Shown here in pieces: positions 52,333 through 61,368 of a stretch of 64,000 nt of DNA. Made by a program: the position numbers and the translations under genes. The stretch's first letter is position 1. Every line of letters starts with the position of its first letter. The notes below the pieces were generated by a model. It saw only the letters and a program-made list of their open reading frames with translations, was not told the origin of the DNA and did not search any database. Origin of the DNA: JAWLDA01 sp041686855 (GTDB lineage Bacteria > Bacillota > Limnochordia > DTU080 > RSA5); NCBI GenBank assembly GCA_041686855.1, contig JAWLDA010000005.1, positions 1-64,000 on the forward strand. Reading direction: 5' to 3'.

Positions 52333-53229
52333 TTATAGCAATTTTGAAGCAGAGACGGAAAGCCTCGTTAAAATTTCGGTCATGAACTTTACGCCAAGCG
52401 AGAAGTGGCCCTCCTTTGGGCAAAACGTAGCGTTGACTGTCGGAATTGAACGTGCCAGGTAACGGCCCATTGCGGGAGAGGCCCACACGTCCTTCTCCCC
52501 GTGCCACAACGAGATGGGAAACGTAACCTCTCGGGGGTCGAAGCCCCAATCGCTAGCCATGATCGCAGCGTCCCGTTGGACGCCGTGAACCCCGCGACGG
52601 AACGTTTCGCGCAGGGCGGCTAAGAAACACTCTTGTGACTCGTCCTCGCTGAAAGCCTCTCGATCTGACACGGCAATGTCCGAGTTTAGGATCTGTTCGA
52701 TCACTTTTTGCGGCTGGCGACGGACTCCAAAGGCCATTAAGCGGTAGAGGAGTCGAGCCAGCCAGGGTTTCTGGCGGTTCATCGCATGGAGTTTGAGGTT
52801 AGTCGGATTCACGCCCTCGGTCAGTTCGGGTTTCGTGAAGGGCCCGGGACTGCTGGCTAATCCTACCGCGAGGAGCCGCTCTGGAATCGAGTGGGCGCAC
52901 GCAACCGCGTACGGTCCGCCGCCGGAGTACCCGAGGACGGCGAACCTGGATAGTTCCAGAGCGTCGGCAAGCGCAGATACGTCGCGCGGCCAGTCGATGA
53001 GTCGCCTCCCTTTTTGAAAGTCGGAGCGACCGACCCCTGGGCGATCGGGTACGATCACTCGGATCCCCAAGTTTGTGGCGAGATGTCCGCTTCCAAAAAG
53101 CCGCCACTCGAGACGACACATGGGTGTACCGTGAAAGTACAGGATCGGCGTTCCGTACGGGACGCCGTATTCATCGTAGAAAAGTCGCCTGCCGTCAGGC
53201 AAGGCGACGTGTTGCGCACTCTTCTCCAA
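52333..53229 (-). CDS. Alpha/beta hydrolase
   Basis: A 298-residue alpha/beta-hydrolase-fold protein. The oxyanion region is LYFHGTPMCRLEW, the nucleophile elbow GYSGGG, and the late histidine lies in CPKEGHFSLG. VPDRPGVGRSDF is the typical strand-4 block. No signal peptide. TTG 53229 is the only start giving the full N-terminus, but its ribosome-binding site is weak. Substrate unknown; esterase, lipase and epoxide hydrolase-like activities are all possible. Confidence 0.85.
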   Translation of the reverse strand: MEKSAQHVALPDGRRLFYDEYGVPYGTPILYFHGTPMCRLEWRLFGSGHLATNLGIRVIVPDRPGVGRSDFQKGRRLIDWPRDVSALADALELSRFAVLGYSGGGPYAVACAHSIPERLLAVGLASSPGPFTKPELTEGVNPTNLKLHAMNRQKPWLARLLYRLMAFGVRRQPQKVIEQILNSDIAVSDREAFSEDESQECFLAALRETFRRGVHGVQRDAAIMASDWGFDPREVTFPISLWHGEKDVWASPAMGRYLARSIPTVNATFCPKEGHFSLGVKFMTEILTRLSVSASKLL

Positions 53230-53319
53230 AGGTTTGCACCGCCGGCTCGTAGGTTTAAACCTCGAGGTATTCTGGCAGTGAAAGCTCTTCCCCTCTTAAC
53301 GTCTCGCCCTAAATCTTGG

Positions 53320-53829
53320 TCACTCTGAATCGGCTTTGCCCAGGAGCGTCTCAATACGCCGAGCAATCTCTTGGGATTGCACGATGACGTCTTTGAGGGT
53401 TTGGAGGTTCGCATTCAGCTCCTCTGAGAGCTCCATGTGCGCTTTGGCCAGGGCGTGCGCAATCTCGTGGACGCCCGACGGGTGGAGGGGGGGCGACGTG
53501 TACGGGTTGCCGTCGGGTATACCGCCTGACGTCGCAGGCCGCGTGGGACCGATCGTCCGTTCGGAGGATGGGTTCTCCTTTTCATCGGAAGCGATCGCTG
53601 TCGATGAAGAGACGTCGCCGGAGTGGCCCATCGATGTTCCGGGCGCTCCGTGCTCGTACTGGGACTCGGTCGTTCGGCCGACTCTTTTGGGTTTGATTGG
53701 CTCGCGTCTTCGGCGCTCGGTCGTGCGTAGCTCCGACTTTAAGTCCAGGAACTCCCGGCGGAGGATGTCTTGGATCTCCTTAGCGACGATCTCGCGAATC
53801 GTCTCCTTTTGTTGCTTGCCAAAGGCCAT
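53320..53829 (-). CDS. Small coiled-coil protein at the end of the germination operon
   Basis: Not recognised. The 169-residue protein has a charged amphipathic N-terminal helix (TIREIVAKEIQDILRREF), a Ser/Pro/Gly-rich disordered middle part (about 45-115) and a C-terminal helix (HEIAHALAKAHMELSEELN onward) of coiled-coil type. No membrane segment or signal peptide. ATG 53829 follows taggaggggatcc. It begins 14 bases after gerC on the same strand, so it is probably expressed with the germinant receptor in the forespore. Confidence 0.68.
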   Translation of the reverse strand: MAFGKQQKETIREIVAKEIQDILRREFLDLKSELRTTERRRREPIKPKRVGRTTESQYEHGAPGTSMGHSGDVSSSTAIASDEKENPSSERTIGPTRPATSGGIPDGNPYTSPPLHPSGVHEIAHALAKAHMELSEELNANLQTLKDVIVQSQEIARRIETLLGKADSE

Positions 53830-53843
53830 TGACGGATCCCCTC

Positions 53844-54986
53844 CTAACGCCCACTTGTCATGCCAACGCGTCGAATGAACACTTGGGGCTCCACCTCAAT
53901 CGTGACGGTGGGATAAACCTCACGCCAATTGATGCTTTGCCACTCCCGCGGTGAGAAGGCCCGGATGTACTCGCCGAAGCCCACAATATCAGTGTTCCAA
54001 TCTTGAGTCTTTTTAATGACGGCGTCAATGTTGCGCTTGACCGACTCCGCCAACCGGTCACCGATCTGGGTGAGCACGTTGGGATCGTTGCCAATGTGGA
54101 TATCACCGAGGGTTTCGACCACGTTCGCTTCGAGTGTGATTCTCATATGAATGCTCAATTCACCGTCTTGCCATTCGTGGGTGATCTTGCGGCGTCGGGT
54201 GATCACTTGGAGGACGACCGAACCCGTAGGCATCTCGATGCGTTGCTCTTCGGAGGCCGTTGGGGTGCCCCGCGCCTGAAGGAAGGCCCAATCCTCTTCA
54301 GTGCTCAGAGAGCCCACCATGCGATCATCTTGGAAGACAGCGACACCCAGTCGCTTGATGTCGGATTCCGTCACTTCGATGTAAGGGAGAACCGGATCTT
54401 GCCCTCCGTTGGATCGGCGGATGAAGTACTCGCCCAGGTAGACGTTGGACATGCGCCCAGTTCGTACGTCATTCTCAAACAGCGTCGTCAGGTAGAATGC
54501 CGGCACTTGCTCGAGTTGGGGGCGAAACTTCACCAAGTTGGCGGCGTCTCCTTTGACGACAACCAACCACAGCAGGCGGCGAATCTCCGGATTCCGGCGC
54601 AAGATGTCCATGTGGGGCTCTAGGCCGTCTTTCGCCAACTCGTCCGAGACACCGATAACGCGAGTGTGGCCAAAGAACAGCTTTTGATTGAGCCGTTTTT
54701 GTAGGTTGCTCAGGGCCTCGCGACTGCTTCGTCCGGTGGACGAGTAGATCGATACGGGGGATTTTTCGGTGCCCCCACCCGCGCTCGAGCCCCCCAGGGG
54801 AATTCCCCCAGGGATGGCCACCTGTGCTGAGACGGCCAACGTGTCGTCGGGAACGGCGATTCCCTTAGCCGAATCGAGACTGAAGACAAGGATGGTGCTG
54901 CGCTCCTCGATCTCTCGGCGATCCCAGCAACCGGTGCCGAATAGCAGCGTCGCGCCAAGGACGAGGAGTGAGATCACCCGCTTCAT
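53844..54986 (-). CDS. gerC: Spore germination protein, Ger(x)C family lipoprotein
   Basis: A 380-residue lipoprotein, C subunit of a GerA-type nutrient germinant receptor in the spore inner membrane. The signal peptide ends in LLFGTGC with lipid-modified C20 followed by WDRREIEER, the family hallmark. EWQSINWREVYPTVTIEVEP near the C-terminus is the typical ending. Its ATG overlaps the gerB stop by four bases (ATGA). It is the only protein in the window with a clear lipobox. Confidence 0.95.
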   Translation of the reverse strand: MKRVISLLVLGATLLFGTGCWDRREIEERSTILVFSLDSAKGIAVPDDTLAVSAQVAIPGGIPLGGSSAGGGTEKSPVSIYSSTGRSSREALSNLQKRLNQKLFFGHTRVIGVSDELAKDGLEPHMDILRRNPEIRRLLWLVVVKGDAANLVKFRPQLEQVPAFYLTTLFENDVRTGRMSNVYLGEYFIRRSNGGQDPVLPYIEVTESDIKRLGVAVFQDDRMVGSLSTEEDWAFLQARGTPTASEEQRIEMPTGSVVLQVITRRRKITHEWQDGELSIHMRITLEANVVETLGDIHIGNDPNVLTQIGDRLAESVKRNIDAVIKKTQDWNTDIVGFGEYIRAFSPREWQSINWREVYPTVTIEVEPQVFIRRVGMTSGR

Positions 54987-56092
54987 GAGCTTCTCTCCCC
55001 CAGACGTCGCAGGCGTCCGACGACGTAAAAGGCAATGGGCACCGGGATCATAAAGATGAGCCCAAAGCGGGTCAGGTCGCGCAGGAACGCATACGTCATC
55101 ACAATGTTATCCGGTTGCATGGCGATCAAGTAGAGGAGCGGCGCCAGGAAGGGGATGACCGTCTTGTGGTCTTGGAAGTGAAAGAGTTGAGTCACTTTTA
55201 TGACGACTGCGTAAAACCATCCGCTGATCGTGGTAAAGACACCGACGACCCAAATAGCCAGAAAGATAGGCTCTACACGCTCAACGACGTTTCCGGGGAG
55301 GCTGGTCGTCTTCATCACCTCCAGGGTAGGCCACATGAGTTTTTGCATCTCGTTCACGTTAAAGATCGAGAGCGCCGCCGTCACCACGAGTATGTGCACG
55401 AAGCCTGCGATGCCCACAGCCCAAAGGCCGGCCTTGATCACCTGACCCGACCGGTTGATCGAGGGAATGATCATCGGTAATATCAGCATCCCCTCTAATG
55501 AGGTCAAGGCGAGTGTTACCCCCGCTGTTACCGCGTCGATGCCGCCGTCCCAGAGCGGGAAAAGATAAAGCGCGTTGGCGTCCCTCAAGGCGAGGACGGC
55601 AATGACGACGCCCGGAAGGACGATGAGTGGGAACAAGACCTCAAAGGTGCGCCCGATCGTTTGGAGGTCGTAACGGACCAGCATCGTGGCGAGTCCCAGC
55701 ATGATGAGGGTTGTCACTTCGAGCGGGGTCTCAGGCAGAACGGCGCTGATCACCACTTCGCCGAACTCCCGCGCGACCATGGCAGCGGCGACGGTGATCA
55801 ACGTCGCAAACCCGGCGTGAAACATCCATCCAGGGATGCCTCCGACGAGGTTCGCAGCGAACTCGGCCGATGTCTTGCCGGGGAAAAACTGTGCCACTTT
55901 CGCCCATACCGGCACCATGGCCAGCGCCATGAGTGTGCCGACGGCCATCGATAGCGGTGCGCTGTGACCGGCAGTCTCGGTCAAGATCCGCGGCAAGACC
56001 AAGACGCCGACGCCGAGGATGGTGCCGGCCACCAGAGAGGTGAACTGGAAGGGTGTGATGGAACCGTGCTCCTCGTGCCTGCGCTGGGGCAT
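54983..56092 (-). CDS. gerB: Spore germination protein, GerB family permease
   Basis: A 369-residue membrane protein with about ten helices, related to amino acid permeases (endospore germination permease family). It starts ITPFQFTSLVAGTILGVGVLVLPR in two family-typical blocks and is the likely germinant-binding subunit. ATG 56092 shares one base with the gerA stop (TAATG on the minus strand), so it is translationally coupled to both neighbours. Confidence 0.94.
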   Translation of the reverse strand: MPQRRHEEHGSITPFQFTSLVAGTILGVGVLVLPRILTETAGHSAPLSMAVGTLMALAMVPVWAKVAQFFPGKTSAEFAANLVGGIPGWMFHAGFATLITVAAAMVAREFGEVVISAVLPETPLEVTTLIMLGLATMLVRYDLQTIGRTFEVLFPLIVLPGVVIAVLALRDANALYLFPLWDGGIDAVTAGVTLALTSLEGMLILPMIIPSINRSGQVIKAGLWAVGIAGFVHILVVTAALSIFNVNEMQKLMWPTLEVMKTTSLPGNVVERVEPIFLAIWVVGVFTTISGWFYAVVIKVTQLFHFQDHKTVIPFLAPLLYLIAMQPDNIVMTYAFLRDLTRFGLIFMIPVPIAFYVVGRLRRLGERSS

Positions 56093-57801
56093 TACGATTC
56101 CTCCCGATCCTGTTTATCCTGCATCCCTTGGATCAACTCAATCTCTTGGGGCAAACGTTCCTGATCGCGGGTGCGCAGGAATTTCGGCCGTTTGAGCATC
56201 ACGTTGAAGGGGAGCCGCACGATTGTATCCTTGAAATCCTGGGGACGCGCCGGTGCCAGAGGAGATAAGTACGGGATGCCAAACGACTTCAAGGATGCCA
56301 AGTGAATCAGAACGATGATTAGCGCTACGACGATTCCGTAAAGGCCCAACGTGCCTGCCGCAATGATCACCGGAAACTTTAAGATGCGCAAGGCGATGGC
56401 GGCGCTAAAACTGGGGATGGCAAAGGAGCCGATGGTGGTCACGGCCACCACAATCACCATGAGTGGACTAACGATCCCCGCACGAGTAGCCGCTTCGCCA
56501 ATGACGAGCGCACCGACGATGCTGATGGTCGGACCGATCTGCCTGGGCAGCCTGAGGCTGGCCTCGCGCAGGATCTCCATCGTCACTTCCATCAGTAAGG
56601 CCTCGACAATTGAAGGAAACGGGATGCCGGAGCGGCCTCCGGCGACGGCGACGGCGAATCGAGTGGGCAACATCTCCGGGTGAAAAGAGATGAGCGCTAC
56701 ATACAGCGACGTGAATGTTAACGAGGCGATGAGCGCGACGAAACGGACAAACCGGATGAGTGTACCGATCAGCCACCGTTCGTTGTAGTCATCAGGGCTT
56801 TGGTAAAACTGATTAAACGTGGCCGGTAACATAAGGACAAATGGAGTGCCATCGACGATGACGGCGATGCGCCCTTCCAGAAGGTTCGCCACGACTTTGG
56901 ATGGGCGCTCGGTGTTTTGGATCTGTGGGAACGGAGACATTTGGTCGTCTTCGATGTACTGCTCAATGTAGCCCGACTCGAGCACGGCGTCGATCTCGAT
57001 GGCCTCGATGCGCTTGATCACTTCTTGAACGAGGTAGGGGTTCGCAATGCTCTCGATATAGCAAACCGCCACCTCTGTGCGTGTGCGACGACCCACCTCC
57101 ATTTGGTTGACGCGCAGGTCGGGATCTTTGACACGCCGCCGAATCAGCATGGTGTTGGTCCGCAGTGACTCGGTGAACCCGTCGCGCGCGCCGCGGATCA
57201 CGGAGTCGGTCGCCGGTTCTTCGATTCCGCGACTATCCCACCCCTTGGTCGCGAGTGAGAGTCCTAGAGGAATTCCATCAACCAACAGGAGGGTGTTTCC
57301 GGTCAAGACTTCGTCGATACAGCTGTTGATGGATGTACGTTGGCGCACACCGCTCAACGTGAGGCTGTGATTGCGCACGAGGTGAAGGTACTCTTCAGGA
57401 GCAATCGGTTTGCTAAAGGTCATCAGGGCATGATTGAGGAGCATAAGCGGTTGGAGGACGTCGCGATGGACCAACTCTTTGTCCACGATTCCGTCGACGT
57501 ATACGATGGCGGCCTTTAAATTCTGCTTGCCGCCGATATTGAAGTCTCGAAAGACAACGTCGTCGCTCATGCCGAGACGCTGACGCATGGTCGCAAGATC
57601 TCGGTCGAGCAGACCGCTGATCTCCTTGGCGTGGGTCGGCGATTTCGTCTCGATGTACTTGGCTAGGCGCTCGGCTTCTTTGCCCAATAGAGAGATCTCT
57701 TGCGCGTTGACGTCGAGACTCCGTTGAATCTCGGCTTGAATGTCTGGGATGGATTGCGAGAGCTCGGCCAAGCTTTGCGCCTTTGAGGATGTATCCGTCA
57801 T
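56092..57801 (-). CDS. gerA: Spore germination protein, GerA family
   Basis: A 569-residue A subunit of a GerA-type germinant receptor. A soluble N-terminal half (DFNIGGKQNLKAAIVYVDG, LLLVDGIPLGLSL) precedes about five to six membrane helices, including PTRFAVAVAGGRSGIPFPS and the segment IGEAATRAGIVSPLMVI typical of the family. ATG 57801 follows gggaggtggtacg. First gene of the gerA-gerB-gerC order; ligand specificity cannot be inferred. Confidence 0.95.
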   Translation of the reverse strand: MTDTSSKAQSLAELSQSIPDIQAEIQRSLDVNAQEISLLGKEAERLAKYIETKSPTHAKEISGLLDRDLATMRQRLGMSDDVVFRDFNIGGKQNLKAAIVYVDGIVDKELVHRDVLQPLMLLNHALMTFSKPIAPEEYLHLVRNHSLTLSGVRQRTSINSCIDEVLTGNTLLLVDGIPLGLSLATKGWDSRGIEEPATDSVIRGARDGFTESLRTNTMLIRRRVKDPDLRVNQMEVGRRTRTEVAVCYIESIANPYLVQEVIKRIEAIEIDAVLESGYIEQYIEDDQMSPFPQIQNTERPSKVVANLLEGRIAVIVDGTPFVLMLPATFNQFYQSPDDYNERWLIGTLIRFVRFVALIASLTFTSLYVALISFHPEMLPTRFAVAVAGGRSGIPFPSIVEALLMEVTMEILREASLRLPRQIGPTISIVGALVIGEAATRAGIVSPLMVIVVAVTTIGSFAIPSFSAAIALRILKFPVIIAAGTLGLYGIVVALIIVLIHLASLKSFGIPYLSPLAPARPQDFKDTIVRLPFNVMLKRPKFLRTRDQERLPQEIELIQGMQDKQDREES

Positions 57802-57825
57802 CGTACCACCTCCCAACGCCTAGTC

Positions 57826-58071
57826 CTAGACCAGCATTTGTTTCGCCAGCCATATCAATGCACCCATGCCCATGTACCCGTATCCGAAAACACGGGAGAA
57901 GCGCTCATCTTTGTAATTGCCGGCGAATCGGCTCTTGCGGGCGTCCCAGCTGACAGCCCACGCCCCGGCAATGATCAAAAGGACCCCAAACGGGGCAGGA
58001 ATGTGAATCAGGATATGCGAGATGATCGGTCTCACTCCAGGGACGAATATGTCACACCGAGATTCCCGCAA
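57826..58071 (-). CDS. Small membrane protein, possibly CLC_0170-like
   Basis: An 81-residue (or 69-residue from GTG 58035) hydrophobic protein with two predicted membrane segments, FGVLLIIAGAWAVSW and FGYGYMGMGALIWLA, separated by a charged loop WDARKSRFAGNYKDERFSR. Small two-helix proteins of this pattern (CLC_0170 family) occur beside ger operons in clostridia; the match is by eye and weak. It ends 24 bases before gerA on the same strand and may be co-transcribed with it. The start is uncertain. Confidence 0.6.
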   Translation of the reverse strand: MRESRCDIFVPGVRPIISHILIHIPAPFGVLLIIAGAWAVSWDARKSRFAGNYKDERFSRVFGYGYMGMGALIWLAKQMLV

Positions 58072-58193
58072 AGGAAGCGGGCAAAGGGCGCAATTGACAC
58101 TCTCGTGCGTGTTTTACTCTGTCCAGGAAACGCAGGGAGAATACACCGAAGTTGGCGGAAGGATGGAGATGGGAGAGGCGCGCCGCTTTGCGC

Positions 58194-59360
58194 CTATTCG
58201 AGTTGAAGCAAAGCGGCACGCGTCGACCAGTCGACCCCGGAGTAGTAACTCTGAGCGACGATGAGGTTGGGCCCGAGACAGTGGGCTCCGGGGCAGTAGC
58301 AGTGGATGCTCCGGGCTGTCTCACAGTGAAGCCAGCGTTGCCAAATCTCGAGGAGCGAGCTCTCTGTGATGGAGCCGAGTCGACCGAGGTCGGCAAAGTC
58401 CTGAATGTGCACGCCGCCGTCTAGGCTGCTGATGTTTAACCGGTTGCGCCCGTCGGGATCGTTGCGCACAGTGGTGTTGGGCGCAGCGTGAATCCGCTGA
58501 ATCAGTGAGCGGTGCGTTGGGTCTGGGCTGCACGCGAAAAAGGGAAGCGTGCCAAAGAGAAGCCACACGTCAGGATGACGACACGCAAGGAGGGCGTCGA
58601 TGCCTCCGGCTAACTCTTCGAGTGAGGGAAGGCTCATCGTGGCCGCGAAGTCACTCGGGTAGAGCGGGTGAATCTCGTGGCGTAGACAGCCCAGCTCCTT
58701 CACAAGTGCGTGAATCGTCCCGATGTGTGGGAGCGTCGCGTGGGTCAGGATCGTCTCCGCAGAGACAAACACCCCCTGGTCCGCGAGGGACCGAGCGTTT
58801 TGCTCCAGGCGATCCAACAGAGCGTAGGGACGGCGCGGATCGTATCCGGCGTGTGCATACGCAACCCGGGCAAACTCTTCTCGATCTGGATAGTTGTACG
58901 AGATGTGAAGGACGTCCACCCACTCTGCGAACTGGAGGTAGCGTTCGAGCGGCAACGTGAGGTTGGTGTTCACTTGCGTGCGCAGTCCCCGTCCCTTAGC
59001 GTAGCGGAGCAGGGGGACCACCCACTCCTGTACGAGCGATTGGCTGGCGGCCGGCTCTCCACCCGTCAGGCTGAATGTGACCAGGGTAGGCACAGCGTCA
59101 AGGGCGCGAATCAACCGGTCAATCGGGAGTGTGCGTACGTCCTGGAGTGAAAGGAGGTCGCCGACGGCACAGTGCTCGCACCGTAAGTTGCACTGATTGG
59201 TCACGGTCACCTCGATACTCGTCAACGGCGGTGTGGATGACGGGGCCCAGGTGAGTTCCGGGTCCCATGGGTCGTGCTCCGGCCCCATCTCCCGACGCCG
59301 CAATTCACTGAGATACTGAATGAGACGCCCGTCGGGCGCCCCATTGATCTGTATGGACAT
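58194..59360 (-). CDS. yfkAB: Radical SAM/CxCxxxxC motif protein YfkAB
   Basis: A 388-residue radical SAM enzyme. The [4Fe-4S] SAM-binding motif is CNLRCEHC (C57, C61, C64), followed by TGGEP; near the C-terminus HCYCPGAHC supplies C354, C356 and C361, the CxCxxxxC motif that defines YfkAB. The reaction is unknown. The gene is common in spore-forming Bacillota. ATG 59360 is 22 bases behind nagA on the same strand. Confidence 0.92.
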   Translation of the reverse strand: MSIQINGAPDGRLIQYLSELRRREMGPEHDPWDPELTWAPSSTPPLTSIEVTVTNQCNLRCEHCAVGDLLSLQDVRTLPIDRLIRALDAVPTLVTFSLTGGEPAASQSLVQEWVVPLLRYAKGRGLRTQVNTNLTLPLERYLQFAEWVDVLHISYNYPDREEFARVAYAHAGYDPRRPYALLDRLEQNARSLADQGVFVSAETILTHATLPHIGTIHALVKELGCLRHEIHPLYPSDFAATMSLPSLEELAGGIDALLACRHPDVWLLFGTLPFFACSPDPTHRSLIQRIHAAPNTTVRNDPDGRNRLNISSLDGGVHIQDFADLGRLGSITESSLLEIWQRWLHCETARSIHCYCPGAHCLGPNLIVAQSYYSGVDWSTRAALLQLE

Positions 59361-59381
59361 GGTCGAATGATTACCCTCGCT

Positions 59382-60590
59382 TTAAGCCTGATAAACGACG
59401 ACTCCGTCGACGACGGTAAGGAGAGCGCGCAGGCGTTCTGCGGTCCGCTCAAAGACAGCAAAGCTGCCTACATCGGCCGTGCGGGCCTCGTCGGTGGCAT
59501 GTGTGGGGTTGGGTCCGAGGTGGATCGACGTGTGCGCGTGCTCGGCCAAGTATCGGGCGGCGTGATGGCTGGCCATCTCGACCGCCTGCGGAAAGGGGAC
59601 GTTGGCAAACGCGCAGGTGTTAACGATGGCTTGAGGAAGTTCGAGCGCCGCACCCGATAAGTAAGGCGTGCCGGCGAGGCGCACGGCGCCGTCTTGGGTT
59701 AGCTCTACCTCTACCCCAATGGTGTTGTACCGGCCTGGAGGCAACCCGGCGACGGAGACCGAGTCGGAGATGAGAATGACGCGCTCGGGGGTCTTGGCCC
59801 GCACCATGCTCTTCACGACCGCCGGTGGCAGGTGATGGCCATCGACGATCAACGTCGCGACCAGATCGTCGGCGGCCAATTGGTCCCAAATGTAATTGGG
59901 GTGCCGCTTGATTTGGTCGTGAGACCCGTTGCCCAAGTGTGTCGACAGGGTGGCGCCCGCATCGATGGCGGCTTTGATTTGATCGGTCGTGGCGTGCGTG
60001 TGACCGATCGATGCGGCGACGCCCGACGCGACGAGACGTCTGATAAACTCCGGTGACTCGGGATAGTGAACGGAGAGGGTGACGAGCCGGATGGCGCCGC
60101 CTGCGGTCTCCTGCCAACGTTGAAATTCATCCCAATTGGGCGCCCGTACGTGCTGTAAGGGGTGAGCGCCGCGGGGGCCGTCCTCCGGTGAAAAGTACGG
60201 TCCTTCCAAGTGAATGGCGGGCATGGACGAGCCGATACTTGGATCGCTCATCGCTTGAGCCAATTTGGCCATGGCCCGGTCAATGTGTTCAAACGAGTTG
60301 GTGGTGACGGTGGGGAGAAAGTGCGTAATCCCCAGGGCCCTCTGTGCAGCGACGGCCTTGGCGATGTCACCTTCGCCCAGGTCGTCGGGACGGTTGAAGT
60401 CGACGCCGACGAACCCGTTGAGTTGGAGGTCGATGAGACCGGGTGTGACGATGTGAGTCGATGCGGTTGGGTCGGCGCCCTCGGGCGCCTGCTGCCGCCC
60501 CGTCTCCTTCACGTGAACCTGAGCTCGTCCGTTGACGACGGAAATCTCTACAGGCTCCCCTGTCCGGTAGTGGATTGTGTGCAACTTCAT
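59382..60590 (-). CDS. nagA: N-acetylglucosamine-6-phosphate deacetylase-like amidohydrolase
   Basis: A 402-residue TIM-barrel amidohydrolase. Motifs in order: TPGLIDLQLNGFVGVDFN, IHLEGPYFSPEDGPRGAH with the metal-binding Glu, SIGHTHATTDQI, STHLGNGSH and LISDSVSVAG with the catalytic Asp. NagA hydrolyses GlcNAc-6-phosphate to glucosamine 6-phosphate and acetate. ATG 60590 follows ggggagacgcac. No nagB or PTS gene is adjacent; it precedes yfkAB. Confidence 0.9.
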   Translation of the reverse strand: MKLHTIHYRTGEPVEISVVNGRAQVHVKETGRQQAPEGADPTASTHIVTPGLIDLQLNGFVGVDFNRPDDLGEGDIAKAVAAQRALGITHFLPTVTTNSFEHIDRAMAKLAQAMSDPSIGSSMPAIHLEGPYFSPEDGPRGAHPLQHVRAPNWDEFQRWQETAGGAIRLVTLSVHYPESPEFIRRLVASGVAASIGHTHATTDQIKAAIDAGATLSTHLGNGSHDQIKRHPNYIWDQLAADDLVATLIVDGHHLPPAVVKSMVRAKTPERVILISDSVSVAGLPPGRYNTIGVEVELTQDGAVRLAGTPYLSGAALELPQAIVNTCAFANVPFPQAVEMASHHAARYLAEHAHTSIHLGPNPTHATDEARTADVGSFAVFERTAERLRALLTVVDGVVVYQA

Positions 60591-60670
60591 GTGCGTCTCC
60601 CCCTGTTTACCTTACGCATGAGGGATTAGCGTTAGACCGGGGGCATTCCTCTATCGACTCGCGCGAGCAA

Positions 60671-60695
60671 GGCGCTGCCGGTGATCCGCAGCGCC
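60671..60695. terminator. GC-rich hairpin downstream of the DsbA-like gene
   Basis: Stem ggcgctgc / gcagcgcc with a nine-base loop. It is 25 bases behind the leftward DsbA-like gene and before nagA. The following minus-strand bases are ttgctcg, a weak T-tract, so it is at best a weak terminator. Confidence 0.45.
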
Positions 60696-60719
60696 TCGTT
60701 CCTTACACGTACGATACGT

Positions 60720-61358
60720 CTACAACTCCCTCCACACCGCTTCCAGGAGTTGTACCCACACCTCGTACGGGTGGGCCCCTACGATGCGGCGGCCGTTGAT
60801 GACAAAGGTGGGCGTTGCCTGGATGCCGTCTATACGAGCTGTACGGAATTCGTCCTCCACGACTTGGCCGTACTGTTCGTCGGCGAGACATGCGGCGAAC
60901 GACTCTCCGTCGAGGCCGAGCTCGACAGCTACATCGGTCAAGGCGCTGTCAGAGCGGGCGCTGCGTCCGGGTCCGTATAGGTGGTCGTGGTACGCCCAGA
61001 ACTCGCCCTGGGCTTGGGCGCAGACGGACGCGTGAGCGGCCCGCTTCGAGGCTGAGCCAATCCAGGGGAAGTGGCGATACTCAAAGCGCACCTTGCCGGT
61101 GTCGATCCAGTTCTCTTCGATGAGCGGTTTCACCTCACGGGTGAATAGGGCGCAGTACGCTCATTGAAAATCACCATACTCCACGACAGTAATCGGTGCG
61201 TCACTCGCGCCCTGCGATGGAGGAATGCGACCTGTCTCGGTCGGAACCTCCTCTGCAAAGAGCATTCCCGCCGGAGACGCTGCAAGGAGGCAGCAGGCAA
61301 TCAGCACGGCAAACTTGAGGGAGCGATAACGGTAATACGGTAGGCTCACTCTAAGCAC
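60720..61358 (-). CDS. DsbA-like thiol oxidoreductase, candidate selenoprotein (in-frame TGA)
   Basis: One continuous frame of 212 codons interrupted only by TGA at codon 66 (61163-61161). Codons 1-65 give a signal peptide (cleavage near GMLFA-E) and ITVVEYGDFQ; after TGA follow AYC, so the motif reads FQ-TGA-AYC where DsbA-like proteins have FQCxYC. C69 is the resolving cysteine; ATPTFVING at 181-189 carries the cis-proline P183. The downstream 137 residues are an intact thioredoxin-fold domain. A hairpin begins at the TGA and meets bacterial SECIS geometry. Reading TGA as selenocysteine gives a UxxC active site in a periplasmic oxidoreductase. A single recent nonsense mutation is the alternative. 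GTG 61358 or GTG 61349 is the start. Confidence 0.8.
61122..61163 (-). promoter_or_regulatory. Candidate bacterial SECIS element
   Basis: On the minus strand, beginning at the TGA, GAGCG (61162-61158) pairs with CGCTC (61126-61122); inside, TTCACC (61145-61140) pairs with GGTGAA (61134-61129) around the loop CGTGA. The apical loop starts 21 bases after the TGA and has G as its second base. Published criteria for bacterial SECIS elements, as I recall them, ask for a loop 16-37 bases away with a G in its first two positions and an upper stem of at least four pairs; all are met. Confidence 0.65.
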
Positions 61359-61368
61359 CCTCTTTCCT

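Noticed and set aside
61161..61163. Reading the DsbA-like gene simply as a pseudogene with a nonsense codon
   Set aside because: The only lesion falls exactly on the catalytic Cys codon, the rest of the frame is intact, and a fitting stem-loop follows. I keep it as the alternative, not the main call.
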